Shown here in pieces: positions 1-9,010 of a DNA stretch of 64,000 nucleotides. Numbering within the stretch: the first letter of the stretch is position 1; each line of letters starts with the position of its first letter. Below the pieces are notes generated by a model. The model worked only from the letters and a program-made list of their open reading frames with translations, did not search any database and was not told where the DNA came from. The position numbers and the translations under genes were made by a program. The DNA lies in the NCBI GenBank assembly GCA_023421955.1, contig JAEZSE010000050.1, positions 62,001 through 126,000 on the forward strand, given 5' to 3'. This stretch comes from Bacillota bacterium (lineage in GTDB: Bacteria; Bacillota; Clostridia; Christensenellales; UMGS416).

Positions 1-1
1 G

Positions 2-1765
2 GCCGCATTCCGGGAGGCCACGCAATACAGCAAAGGCGTGATCGTGGAGCAGTTTGTAGCCGGCAAGGACTACCGGGTGCTGGTGGTGGGCGGTAAGGTG
101 AGCGCGGTTGCCGAACGGGTGCCGGCCAGCGTGACCGGCGACGGCTCCCACACAATTGAGGAGCTTGTAGAGATCGCCAACCGTGATGAGCGGCGGGGCG
201 AGCACCATGAAAAACCGCTGACCAGGATCCGCATCGATGCCGTCTGCCAAAACATCCTGAAGCGCAAGGGCGTCACGCCGCAGCACGTGCCGCAGTCTGG
301 AGAGCTTGTGCTGTTGCGGGAGAATGGCAACCTGAGCACCGGTGGCATTGCCATTGACCGCACCGATGAAATCCACCCGGACAACGCCGAAATCGCCGTT
401 CTGGCCGCATCGGCTATCGGCGTGGATATCGCTGGAATTGATTTTGTAGCTGAGGATATCTCCCAGCCCATCCAGAAAACCGGCGGAGCTATTGTGGAAG
501 TAAACACCGCACCAGGCATCCGCATGCACCTATATCCCAGCGAGGGCACACCCCGCAACGTCGCCCGTGACATTGTGGAAATGCTCTTTTCACCGGAAGA
601 GCCCATCGACTTCCTCATCGCAGCCGTGACCGGCACCAACGGCAAGACCACGGTGACAAGGCTCATCGCCCATGTATTGGGCCTCCATGGCCGGTCAGTG
701 GGCATGACGACAACCAGCGGCGTGTATGTGAATGGCAAATGCATCAGCAAAGGCGACAACACCGGCCCGGTGAGCGCCCGCACGCTGCTGTGGAACAAGC
801 AGATTGACTGCGCGGTGCTGGAAACGGCCCGCGGTGGCATTGTGCGCTCCGGCCTGGGTTATGACCTGGCCGATGTGGGCGTGATCACAAACATCACCGC
901 AGACCATCTTGGCCTTGACGGCATCGAGACGCTGGAAGACATGGCCTTTGTAAAATCCCTGGTGGTGGAGGCGGTGAAGGAAGGCGGCCACGCCGTGCTG
1001 AACGCCATGGATCCGATGACAAAGGTGTTGCTGGACCGGGTGGTTGTGGATGTGATCCTGTTCACCACAGACATGGAAGCGTCCGTTGCGGAATATGGCG
1101 GCAGGGTGACCAGATTTGTCTATACAGGAGACGGGTTCATTCACCTGCGCGATGGTGACAGCGATGTGCAAGCCGCTCGGATCGCCGACATCCCCATCAC
1201 CGGGGGAGGCACAATCGCCTGCAACATTGAAAACTGCCTGGCAGCGGTAGCCGCATTGTGGGCACTCCGCGTGCCGTTGGCCACCATTGTGTCAGGGCTC
1301 AATTGCTTTACCAGCAACCCCGGCCGGTTCAATTACCACAAGCTGGGTGACATCACCGTGATGGTTGACTACGGCCACAACCCGGCAGGCTATCAGGCGG
1401 CGATCCAATCATTGAAGGCAGTTGGGGCCAAGCGGCTGTTGGGTGTGATCGGCGTGCCCGGTGACCGGCTGGATGAGGACATCCTCGAAGTGGGCAGGCT
1501 GAGCGCCGGGGCTTTCCAGTTACTATACATCAAGGAAGATCTGGACCTCAGGGGCAGAGCCCCGGGCGAGGTGGCAGGGCTTCTAAAAAAAGCAGCATTG
1601 GAACGCGGATTTGCTGCAGACCGTATCACGGTGATCAACCGCGAGCTTGATGCATTGAAGGCAGCCGTGGAGCACGGGCAGCCCGGCGATATCATTGCTG
1701 TGTTTTATGAGGAGTTGGAACCGATCGAGCAGTACTTGTCAGAGTTGATGCAGACAAAAGGATGA
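2..1765 (+). CDS. cphA: Cyanophycin synthetase, C-terminal part (5' end outside window)
   Basis: The frame is open from base 2, so this is the last 587 residues of a protein usually about 870-900 residues long. Cyanophycin synthetase is a cytoplasmic enzyme that builds the storage polymer multi-L-arginyl-poly-L-aspartate using ATP. The first ~195 visible residues are the end of an ATP-grasp domain. A Mur-ligase module follows, with a P-loop GTNGKTT encoded near 632-652, the AxLETARGG-type segment, an NITADHLG motif and the NPGRFN and DYGHNP motifs typical of the Mur ligase C-terminal domain. The reading frame is intact and ends just before a perfect terminator. It is probably core chromosome flanking the mobile region. 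Family assignment is secure; activity is inferred. Confidence 0.95.
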   Translation, partial: AAFREATQYSKGVIVEQFVAGKDYRVLVVGGKVSAVAERVPASVTGDGSHTIEELVEIANRDERRGEHHEKPLTRIRIDAVCQNILKRKGVTPQHVPQSGELVLLRENGNLSTGGIAIDRTDEIHPDNAEIAVLAASAIGVDIAGIDFVAEDISQPIQKTGGAIVEVNTAPGIRMHLYPSEGTPRNVARDIVEMLFSPEEPIDFLIAAVTGTNGKTTVTRLIAHVLGLHGRSVGMTTTSGVYVNGKCISKGDNTGPVSARTLLWNKQIDCAVLETARGGIVRSGLGYDLADVGVITNITADHLGLDGIETLEDMAFVKSLVVEAVKEGGHAVLNAMDPMTKVLLDRVVVDVILFTTDMEASVAEYGGRVTRFVYTGDGFIHLRDGDSDVQAARIADIPITGGGTIACNIENCLAAVAALWALRVPLATIVSGLNCFTSNPGRFNYHKLGDITVMVDYGHNPAGYQAAIQSLKAVGAKRLLGVIGVPGDRLDEDILEVGRLSAGAFQLLYIKEDLDLRGRAPGEVAGLLKKAALERGFAADRITVINRELDALKAAVEHGQPGDIIAVFYEELEPIEQYLSELMQTKG

Positions 1766-1792
1766 TCGATAACAAGATGACCCAGTAAAATG

Positions 1793-1827
1793 AAAACCCC
1801 GAAAACATCCGTTGTTTTCGGGGTTTT
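1793..1827 (+). terminator. Rho-independent terminator of cphA
   Basis: Perfect 15-bp stem (1793-1807 with 1813-1827) and a 5-nt loop, with GGGGTTTT at the 3' side, 27 bases after the cphA stop codon. The stem starts with AAAACCCC, so it could also work on the minus strand. Confidence 0.88.
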
Positions 1828-1886
1828 GGGATGTGTAAAGACGCACGGAAGAAACAAAGCAGCAGCCATCAGGCTGCCGGGCAGCA

Positions 1887-1983
1887 CTTGGCAGAGAGAG
1901 ATTTGCAGTTTTCCGGACTTTCTTACGCATCTTCTTATTTGTTTAACTTCGTATTCGCTCCCATTGTGTGTTTGGGCAACAAA
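1887..1983. repeat. Decayed attachment-site scar and left-end repeat of segment A
   Basis: The segment starts with CTTGGCAGAGAGAG, which resembles the end of the tRNA-Ser fragments at 20789 and 37748, then passes directly into ATTTGCAGTTTTCCGG and continues to CTCCCATTGTGTGTTTGGGCAACAAA. The second part aligns with 20896-20996 over about 90 bases at roughly 75 percent by eye. It looks like the left end of segment A with about 100 bases of tRNA fragment deleted. Seen by eye; function is inferred. Confidence 0.55.
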
Positions 1984-2181
1984 TAGCGCTTCCACATGTC
2001 TCGCAATACATCCCCAGGCACGCTGAACCGTTCTCGATTGATATCCAATCATCCCTCTCAGAATGCGCCAGTGCAAGAAGGTAACAAAATTATAGAAATC
2101 AGATAGTTTATTCCATTAATTTTTGGAAGGCTGTATGATACCATAACCACAAATCGCATGGAAACAGGAGGAGTAAAGTCC
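1984..2181 (+). other. Non-coding leader before the first sugar importer
   Basis: About 200 bases with no convincing gene. It ends in an AGGAGG ribosome binding site (about 2166-2171) that selects the ATG at 2182. It should hold the promoter of the importer operon, but I see no clear -35/-10 pair. Confidence 0.4.
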
Positions 2182-3588
2182 ATGAAGCACAGCAAAATCA
2201 TCTCTCTTCTCATGGTGGCGATACTCATTTGCGCAGCGTTGACGGCCTGCACAACCGGCGGCACCACGACCGCGCCGGCAGCCACTGACAAGCCGGTAGA
2301 AAAAACCACTGCGCCGGCGTCCACGGTTGAGGCGAGTCAACCTGCCGCAGACGATACCCTGAAGGTGACTGATAAGGAAATCACCATCACGTTGTGGGAT
2401 ATCGCCACGGAAGACCCTGGCAACAAGATCCAGCAGGGCGCGGTGGACCGCTTCATGAAGGCATACACCAACGTCAAGGTAGAGACCACCCATATCCAGA
2501 ATGACACCTATAAGCAAAAGCTGGTCGTTGCGATGAGCTCCGGCCAATGCCCGAACATGTATATCCACTGGGGCGGCGGCCCAATGAATGAGTATATCGA
2601 TTCCGGATTCGCGGTTCCGATTACGGAATTGATGAACAAATACAACAAGGTCAAATTCCTGAAGGCTGCTATTGAGCAGAGCTCCTACAAGGGCGAAATT
2701 TACGCCGTGCCCTACGGCGGCCTCGGCGGCAGCGGCATTTTCTACAACAAAACAATCTTCTCCAAGCTAAACCTCCAGGTTCCGCAGACGATTTCCGAGC
2801 TGGAAGCGGTTTGCGAGACTCTGAAGAGCAAAGGTTACACCCCCTTCTCTCTGGCGAACCAGAACAAGTGGACCGGTTCGATGTACTTTATGTATCTGGC
2901 CGCGCGCTTCAGCGGTGTAGAGGAATTCAATGCTGCAGCAGCAGGCACAGGCTCCTTTGAGTCCCCCGCTTTCCAGTATGCAGCCGAGACCATTCAAAAA
3001 TGGGTCAAGGCCGGATACTTCCCAGAGGGCGTCAACAGCCTGAACACCGACGACGGGCAGGACCGCCAGCTGATGTACAAAGAGGAAGCGGCCATGATGC
3101 TCCACGGCGGTTGGCAGGCTGCCAGCATGAAGAACGACAACGCAGAATGGTACACCCAGAATATCGGTTTCTTCGGCTTCCCGAAGCTTGATGGCAGCAA
3201 GGCGGACCAGACCATTGTCGTGGGCACTTCCATCGGCAACGGATTCTCCTTCAACATCAAAGATCAGGATGTACTCAACGCCGCCTTCGTGTTGGCCACG
3301 CAATTCTATAATGACGACACCTACAACCAGCAGCAACTGGAAGCCGGCACCATTCCCTCCATCGAAGGCATGGGCGACACCATTCAAGATCCTTGCATGC
3401 AGGTGCTTTGGAAGAATTTCTCCAGCGCCGGCAACGTCCAGCTTTGGTATGACCAGTATCTGCCCCCGGAAGTCGGCGAAGTCCACAAGAATACTTGCCA
3501 GGAGATCTTTGGTTTGACAAAGACTCCCACTGAAGCCAATAAAGAGCTCAATGACGCGATGCAGGCATACCTGAAAGATCAGAAATAA
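2182..3588 (+). CDS. Sugar ABC transporter substrate-binding lipoprotein (family 1)
   Basis: 468 residues. The ATG at 2182 is preferred to the in-frame ATG at 2158 because AGGAGG lies just upstream and it starts an ideal lipoprotein signal: K at positions 2 and 5, a hydrophobic core, and lipobox LTAC with Cys23. A Thr/Ala-rich linker follows, then a periplasmic-binding-protein type II fold (ITITLWD start, MYIHWGGG and IFYNKTIF segments) typical of CUT1 oligosaccharide-binding proteins. It would capture a sugar outside the membrane for the permeases at 3728 and 4624. No ATPase gene is present, so a shared MsmX-like ATPase elsewhere is expected. The substrate is unknown; fucosylated glycans are suggested by the nearby GH29 genes. 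Confidence 0.9.
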   Translation: MKHSKIISLLMVAILICAALTACTTGGTTTAPAATDKPVEKTTAPASTVEASQPAADDTLKVTDKEITITLWDIATEDPGNKIQQGAVDRFMKAYTNVKVETTHIQNDTYKQKLVVAMSSGQCPNMYIHWGGGPMNEYIDSGFAVPITELMNKYNKVKFLKAAIEQSSYKGEIYAVPYGGLGGSGIFYNKTIFSKLNLQVPQTISELEAVCETLKSKGYTPFSLANQNKWTGSMYFMYLAARFSGVEEFNAAAAGTGSFESPAFQYAAETIQKWVKAGYFPEGVNSLNTDDGQDRQLMYKEEAAMMLHGGWQAASMKNDNAEWYTQNIGFFGFPKLDGSKADQTIVVGTSIGNGFSFNIKDQDVLNAAFVLATQFYNDDTYNQQQLEAGTIPSIEGMGDTIQDPCMQVLWKNFSSAGNVQLWYDQYLPPEVGEVHKNTCQEIFGLTKTPTEANKELNDAMQAYLKDQK

Positions 3589-3619
3589 CCATTCATAACC
3601 AAGCATCCTCATGCCAACA

Positions 3620-3662
3620 GGAAGCCCGCAGTAAACCAGGAGACTGCTTTCTACGGGCTTCC
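3620..3662 (+). terminator. Intercistronic hairpin after the binding-protein gene
   Basis: GGAAGCCCG pairs with CGGGCTTCC across an imperfect extended stem, about 30 bases after the stop of the binding-protein gene and 65 bases before the permease gene. There is only a weak pyrimidine tract, so it may be a partial terminator or an mRNA-stabilising hairpin that favours the binding-protein transcript. Confidence 0.6.
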
Positions 3663-3727
3663 TCCTTCAATTATCCGGTGCCAGGCTGGCTTACAACATC
3701 AATTCTTAGGGATCGGAGGGGCAACCG

Positions 3728-4627
3728 GTGCATAGAAAATCCCTTGGTCAATACAGGAAGAGGACGGTGCGCACTGCGGCAACAGTTTTTCTTACGCCTG
3801 TCATCCTGATCATGCTCGTCTTTATTGTTTACCCCATCATTTCAACCTTTGACATCAGCTTATACAAATGGAACGGCATATCATCCAAGAAAGTTTTCAT
3901 CGGGTTTGGCAATTGGGCTACACTATTTGCAGATTCCGATTTCTGGATGGCCTTTATAAACAATATCATCATCATGGTGTGCTCAATCGCCATCCAGATA
4001 CCGATCGCAGTGGCCCTGGCAAGCTTTTTGGATGCCAGCGGCCGCAAGGCGAATTTATTCAAGGTGGTTTGGTTTGTACCTCTACTCATGTCATCTGTGG
4101 CGATTGGCTTTCTATTTTCTTATGCTTTGGCCACCTCTGGCGGCATTGTCAGCACCATTTCCAATTGGCTTGGCGGCAAGAACATAGACCTTCTCGGGCA
4201 GGCACCACAGGCGCTGTATGCTGTGATTGGTGTAATAGCCTGGCAGTATACGCCTTTTTACATGGTCTTCTTCCTTGCTGCGTATTCCAACATCGGCACG
4301 GAAATCTATGAGGCCACCATCATCGATGGCGCTACCCGCGGGCAGTATTTCCGCCATGTCGCGCTGCCATTACTGAGCCCGGTGATCAAGGCCGCCTGCA
4401 TCCTCTCTCTGATCGGATCGTTAAAATACTTCGACTTGATTTATGTGATGACCGGCGGCGGGCCTGGTACGGCGACCGAACTGATGGCAACCTACATGTA
4501 TAAAATGTCGTTCCGCAACTTCAAGATGGGTTATGGTTCCACAGTCGCAGCGGGCATGTTCATCCTCGTAACGACCATTGCTCTGTTGATCCAGCGGCTG
4601 TTGCGGGCCCGGGAGAGTGTGCTATGA
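3728..4627 (+). CDS. Sugar ABC transporter permease (MalF/UgpA type)
   Basis: 299 residues from a GTG start at 3728, chosen because GGAGGGG lies about 7 bases upstream and the product starts with the usual basic stretch. About six membrane segments are visible. The cytoplasmic EAA loop that docks the ATPase is at residues ~193-220 (EATIIDGA...QYF...LPLL). It pairs with the permease at 4624, which overlaps it by 4 bases (ATGA), so the two are translationally coupled. It forms half of the membrane channel for the sugar delivered by the lipoprotein at 2182. Confidence 0.93.
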   Translation: MHRKSLGQYRKRTVRTAATVFLTPVILIMLVFIVYPIISTFDISLYKWNGISSKKVFIGFGNWATLFADSDFWMAFINNIIIMVCSIAIQIPIAVALASFLDASGRKANLFKVVWFVPLLMSSVAIGFLFSYALATSGGIVSTISNWLGGKNIDLLGQAPQALYAVIGVIAWQYTPFYMVFFLAAYSNIGTEIYEATIIDGATRGQYFRHVALPLLSPVIKAACILSLIGSLKYFDLIYVMTGGGPGTATELMATYMYKMSFRNFKMGYGSTVAAGMFILVTTIALLIQRLLRARESVL

Positions 4628-5472
4628 AAAGGATCAGTCAACCGAAACTCCGCAGCCAGATCGCATGGGGCATTGCAATCCTCCTGGCGCTTGTGTGGCT
4701 GCTGGTTACGCTGCTTCCCTTTGTGTTCATGGTTCTTAATTCTTTTAAGGAGCAGTTTGAAATGCTCCGGAAAGGAATCTTTCAGCTGCCGGACACCTTA
4801 TACCTAGACAATTATGCAGGTGTGATCAGCAAGGGTTTTTTGAATTACTTCCTGCACAGCGTGATCGTGCTTGCCGTATCGCTGGTGATCCTTCTATTTG
4901 CCACAGCCTGCGCGTCATATCCACTTTCCAGGATGGAGTTCAAGTTCAGAGGATTCATCTATGGCTTGATTGTGGCCTGCATGTCTATTCCCATTCATAT
5001 TACGCTGATCCCAGTTTTCAAAATGAGCACGCAGATGCAAACTTACGACACCCTCTGGGCGTTGATCGGGCCCAACGTGGCGTTTGGCATCCCGATTTCC
5101 TGCTACATCCTGACCACCTTTATGAGCACCATCCCCAAAGAGATCGAAGAGTCAGCGGAAATTGACGGCTGCGGAAAGTTCCGCACCTTCTTCAGCATCA
5201 TCCTGCCGCTTTCCAAGGCGGGGCTTTCCACGCTTGCGATTTATAATGGCGTGAGCATCTGGAACGAGTTTGCATTTGCCAACACACTCACGCAATCTAA
5301 AGCCGCCCAGACACTGCCTCTGGCGATCTCCGCCTTTCAAGGGGAGCACTCCCTGGACATACCAAGGATCATGTCTGTGCTGGTGCTCACGGTGCTGCCG
5401 ATGATTGTGTTGTTCATCATCCTGCAGGATAAACTGGTCAAGGGTTTGATGGCCGGCGCGGTGAAAGGCTGA
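4624..5472 (+). CDS. Sugar ABC transporter permease (MalG/UgpE type)
   Basis: 282 residues, starting in an ATGA overlap with the upstream permease. It has six predicted membrane segments and an EAA loop at residues ~174-202 (EIEESAEIDG...LPLSKAG). It ends with the KGLMAGAVKG-type C-terminus very common in this family. It is the second channel subunit of the CUT1 importer. The two-component genes follow about 110 bases downstream on the same strand and probably control the operon. Confidence 0.93.
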   Translation: MKRISQPKLRSQIAWGIAILLALVWLLVTLLPFVFMVLNSFKEQFEMLRKGIFQLPDTLYLDNYAGVISKGFLNYFLHSVIVLAVSLVILLFATACASYPLSRMEFKFRGFIYGLIVACMSIPIHITLIPVFKMSTQMQTYDTLWALIGPNVAFGIPISCYILTTFMSTIPKEIEESAEIDGCGKFRTFFSIILPLSKAGLSTLAIYNGVSIWNEFAFANTLTQSKAAQTLPLAISAFQGEHSLDIPRIMSVLVLTVLPMIVLFIILQDKLVKGLMAGAVKG

Positions 5473-5579
5473 TGATGATCATAAAGATATGGGAAAGGTC
5501 TTAGGAAAGGACTAGAATAAAGATATAGACATTTAAGCATCCACGCTGTCCCAGTACGTTTTATACTGAAGGTGGAAAT

Positions 5580-7373
5580 GTGATCAGGATCATGAAAGAC
5601 AAGTTTCTCAACTGGAGCTTGGATCGCAAGATCTATTTTGTTGTCAGGATCCTTGCAATTGCTATTTCGATCATTATGCTGGTTGTCTTTTCCATCTTCT
5701 TTTTTACCTCCTATATCAACCAATCAAACAGTATTGCCCGCGACCAGCTTTATTCCATTGCGGTAAATGAGGCTTCTGCGCTGGACGGCTATAAAGAGCT
5801 TGCGGAAGCCCTCACCATAGACGACGCGATACAAGCCTATCTGAAAAGCGACGGCCCGACGGATCCACGCTATTTTGATCTGGTTACAGGCACAAAAAAC
5901 ACGTTTCAGAATGCTCAGAACATGTATCCTGACCTGATGTTCATCGCGGTGATCAGCAATCGGTTTGACGATGTTTTATATAAAGGTACGCTCAGTAAAA
6001 TCTCCAACAATATCGTCCAAGAGTATTCTGCGGATTATGCCGGTTGCTCCTTCTGCCGCGAGACCGGCACGTTGAAAATGAGTTATAACGATGCCTATAT
6101 GGGCGGGGGGAGTAAGCTGCTCAACGTTTACTTCCCTGTGTATTCCATTTCGAATATGATTCACGAGAATGGTCTACTGGTGATGATCTTTGACGGAAGC
6201 CTGTTTGAGAAACTCACGCCAGACAAGAGTGTCTTTAAATACAATTCGGATTTGTTACTGGTGGACAGTACCGGCACTGTGGTTTCCGGCTCTGATCAGG
6301 CGCTGATGGACCAACAGTTTGCTTATGCTGGCGAGTTTGAGGGCATGAGCGGCAATTTCAGGCGGAACAGCAATTTATATATTTACCGCAAGATCGGAAA
6401 ATGGAATTATTACCTGGTCAGCAGGATCCCCCTCATGGACATGTATCGCGACAGCCTGGTGATATTCCTGCTGCTTCTTGGCATCTGCGTCGTCGTGATC
6501 TTTGTAGGCCAGCATATCTGTAGAATGATTATCCAGCGGGCTTACCGGCCGCTGGATCATGTCGTGCTGATGATGAACGGTGTGGCCCAGGGTAAGCTTG
6601 ATATCCGAATCAATCTGGAAAAAGTGGGCATTGATTTCTTAAAGCTGGCAGACGGGTTCAACTTCATGTTGGACAAAATCAACACACTTATGGAGCAAGT
6701 CAGGCTTGACTCCCAATTGAACGAGCAACTCCGCCTGAGCGCGCTGCAATCGCAGATACAGCCTCATTTCCTCTATAATGCGCTGGACTGCATCCACTGG
6801 CAGGCCAGCGCCGACGGCAGCGAGGAAATCTCTGTGTTTGTGAAGGCGCTCGCTCAGTATTACCGCATCTGCCTTAGCAAGGGGGAAGACGTAATCTTCC
6901 TTGAGCAAGAAATTGAGCATGTAAAAAATTATCTGATTATTCAAAACATCCGTTACGATAATATCGTATCCAGCACCATCGAGGTGGATGAAGATTGCAG
7001 GAAAACACTCATACCCAAAATCACTCTCCAGCCTCTTGTGGAAAACTCCATATATCATGGCATCAAAATCAAGGAGGGCTGCCGCGGAAACCTGAGCATC
7101 CATGCGTTCAGGCAGGGCAGCGATGTGCTGATCCAAGTTTCTGACAACGGCACAGGCATGACGGAGGAGCAAATTGCCAGGATGAACAGCTCCATATCAG
7201 AATACAACAAGGATTTCGGATACGGGATCCGCAACGTAAACAAACGCATTGAAATCCTGTTTGGGTGTGAGTATGGCCTTCATTATGCTAAAAACCAGAC
7301 CAATGGCATCACAGTTACGGTCCGTCTGCCCGGTGGGATAGCCCGAATCTTGGGAGAGGTCAGCCATGTATAA
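5580..7373 (+). CDS. YesM-type sensor histidine kinase
   Basis: 597 residues from GTG 5580, with AAGGTGG upstream; the in-frame ATG at 5592 is an alternative. Order of domains: membrane segment ~21-43, extracellular Cache-like sensor ~45-290, membrane segment ~291-310, HAMP ~315-370, His_kinase H-box QPHFLYN with His396, then HATPase_c with N-box PLVENSIYHG and DNGTGM and GYGIRNVNKR glycine boxes. Family knowledge: such kinases sense extracellular sugar or a loaded binding protein and phosphorylate a YesN-type AraC response regulator. That partner overlaps it by 8 bases at 7366. Confidence 0.93.
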   Translation: MIRIMKDKFLNWSLDRKIYFVVRILAIAISIIMLVVFSIFFFTSYINQSNSIARDQLYSIAVNEASALDGYKELAEALTIDDAIQAYLKSDGPTDPRYFDLVTGTKNTFQNAQNMYPDLMFIAVISNRFDDVLYKGTLSKISNNIVQEYSADYAGCSFCRETGTLKMSYNDAYMGGGSKLLNVYFPVYSISNMIHENGLLVMIFDGSLFEKLTPDKSVFKYNSDLLLVDSTGTVVSGSDQALMDQQFAYAGEFEGMSGNFRRNSNLYIYRKIGKWNYYLVSRIPLMDMYRDSLVIFLLLLGICVVVIFVGQHICRMIIQRAYRPLDHVVLMMNGVAQGKLDIRINLEKVGIDFLKLADGFNFMLDKINTLMEQVRLDSQLNEQLRLSALQSQIQPHFLYNALDCIHWQASADGSEEISVFVKALAQYYRICLSKGEDVIFLEQEIEHVKNYLIIQNIRYDNIVSSTIEVDEDCRKTLIPKITLQPLVENSIYHGIKIKEGCRGNLSIHAFRQGSDVLIQVSDNGTGMTEEQIARMNSSISEYNKDFGYGIRNVNKRIEILFGCEYGLHYAKNQTNGITVTVRLPGGIARILGEVSHV

Positions 7374-8952
7374 AACCTTGATTGTTGACGATGAGAAGAT
7401 GATCCGAATGGGAATGCGCAAGGCAATCCCATGGGACTCTATCGGGATCAGCAGCGTTTTTGTGGCCAAATCGGGCCGTGAAGCACTGGCCATTATCCGC
7501 GAACATAAGCCAGAGGTTCTCATTACCGATATCAAAATGGATGAAATGACCGGTTTGGAATTGATCGACCAAGCCAAGAAGTTCGTGCCGGAGATCAGGG
7601 TTTTGGTCTTGACCGGTTACGATGATTTCGAGTATGCCCGGCGCTGCATTAAATTGAACGTACAAGATTTTTTCCTGAAACCGATTGATGAAAAGGCATT
7701 GATGGAATCGGTTCGCAAACAAGTTGATTACCTGGAGAGTAATAAGATCGACAAGCTTGCTGACGTCAACGAAAACCGGGCACGTGCCGTTGCCGAGCAG
7801 ATGAACATTGAGAAGCTGCTACAAAACCTGGTATACAACCGCAGCACAAACGAGCAGGTGGATGAATTTTGCGCGAAATATGGTTATTGCACGGATCAGA
7901 CGGTTCAGGTAGCTGTCCTGCCTCCAGCATTGACTCTCGAGAATGGCAAATCTGATGAGTATTATACAGCCCTCACGATCAAAAACATATGCATAGACTT
8001 GGTAGACGCCCGAAACAGGGGTCTCACCTTCATAGATGAGTACGGACGCATTGTCATTGCATTTTTTCTTCACGATCAAAAGGGTTGCAGCACGGTGGAG
8101 TGGCTGCATGAGCTCAACAGCATACTGGGGGACGAATATGGACGCCCGCCGAAGATGGCCATCGGCAACCCTGTAGCCAGCCTACGGTATTTACATCTAT
8201 CGTATAATGACGCCGTGCATCTGCTGGAGCATGAAAATAGTGAATATGACGACATCATCCTAGCCAAAGGGCACCGGAACAGAAATTACGTCTTCCAAGA
8301 AATTTTTCAAGAGATGAAGAGCGCTATGTCTGCCAACATCGGTGACATTGAAAGGACTTTAGGGATATTTGATCGCTTTTGCCTTGTGGCGGATTGTTAT
8401 CATCTGTCAGACTCAGCAATTCGCCGGTGCTGTTATGAGATGGCTTCATCTGTATTCTATGATCATCTTTGCCATACCGGAAAAGAAGCCGACGACCGGC
8501 TTGACGCTTTGATCAACAGTCTGATGAATCTCCGGGGAGAAGAGCAGCTTCAACTAGTCAGGCAATTTCTGAACAAGTTGCTTGACGACAAAGAAGATCT
8601 TCAGGGTTATGAAATAGTTAACAGAGCCAAGCGTTATATTCACGAACATCTGCCGGATGATTTGTCAGTTACCGGGATCGCTTCTTTCCTTTATGTCACC
8701 CCAAATTATCTTTCGAGGCTTTTTAAGAAGACAACTGGCGAAGGCTGCAACGAATACATTGTACGCAAGCGGATAGAGAAAGCCAAGCTGCTATTGGAGA
8801 CAACGCAATTGCAAACCTTCCGGATAGCAGAAATGGTGGGCTATAATGATACAAATTACTTTTCGCTTGCCGTGAAAAAGAGCACCGGCGTGTCACCCAA
8901 AAAATACCGCGAATCTTTCCAGAAAAGCAGAGCGGACAGGATTCAACTGTAA
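7366..8952 (+). CDS. YesN-type response regulator with AraC DNA-binding domain
   Basis: 528 residues. The N-terminal receiver domain has acidic pocket D8/D9, phospho-acceptor D55 (LITDIKMD) and a conserved Lys in FFLKP. A long middle region follows, then two AraC helix-turn-helix motifs in the last ~100 residues (VTPNYLSRLFKKTTGEG and IAEMVGYNDTNYFS). It overlaps the kinase gene by 8 bases. It probably activates the importer operon at 2182 and perhaps the convergent GH29 gene. Only 58 bases separate its stop from that of the GH29 gene, and I see no strong terminator between them. Confidence 0.94.
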   Translation: MYKTLIVDDEKMIRMGMRKAIPWDSIGISSVFVAKSGREALAIIREHKPEVLITDIKMDEMTGLELIDQAKKFVPEIRVLVLTGYDDFEYARRCIKLNVQDFFLKPIDEKALMESVRKQVDYLESNKIDKLADVNENRARAVAEQMNIEKLLQNLVYNRSTNEQVDEFCAKYGYCTDQTVQVAVLPPALTLENGKSDEYYTALTIKNICIDLVDARNRGLTFIDEYGRIVIAFFLHDQKGCSTVEWLHELNSILGDEYGRPPKMAIGNPVASLRYLHLSYNDAVHLLEHENSEYDDIILAKGHRNRNYVFQEIFQEMKSAMSANIGDIERTLGIFDRFCLVADCYHLSDSAIRRCCYEMASSVFYDHLCHTGKEADDRLDALINSLMNLRGEEQLQLVRQFLNKLLDDKEDLQGYEIVNRAKRYIHEHLPDDLSVTGIASFLYVTPNYLSRLFKKTTGEGCNEYIVRKRIEKAKLLLETTQLQTFRIAEMVGYNDTNYFSLAVKKSTGVSPKKYRESFQKSRADRIQL

Positions 8953-9010
8953 CGAGGAAGCCTTCTAGATCTAGTGGCGAACATGAGTGCTTTACCTAGT
9001 ACCCTCAATA

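Noticed and set aside
70..1171. Minus-strand open frames within cphA
   Set aside because: Products show no domain and the plus strand carries clear Mur-ligase motifs.
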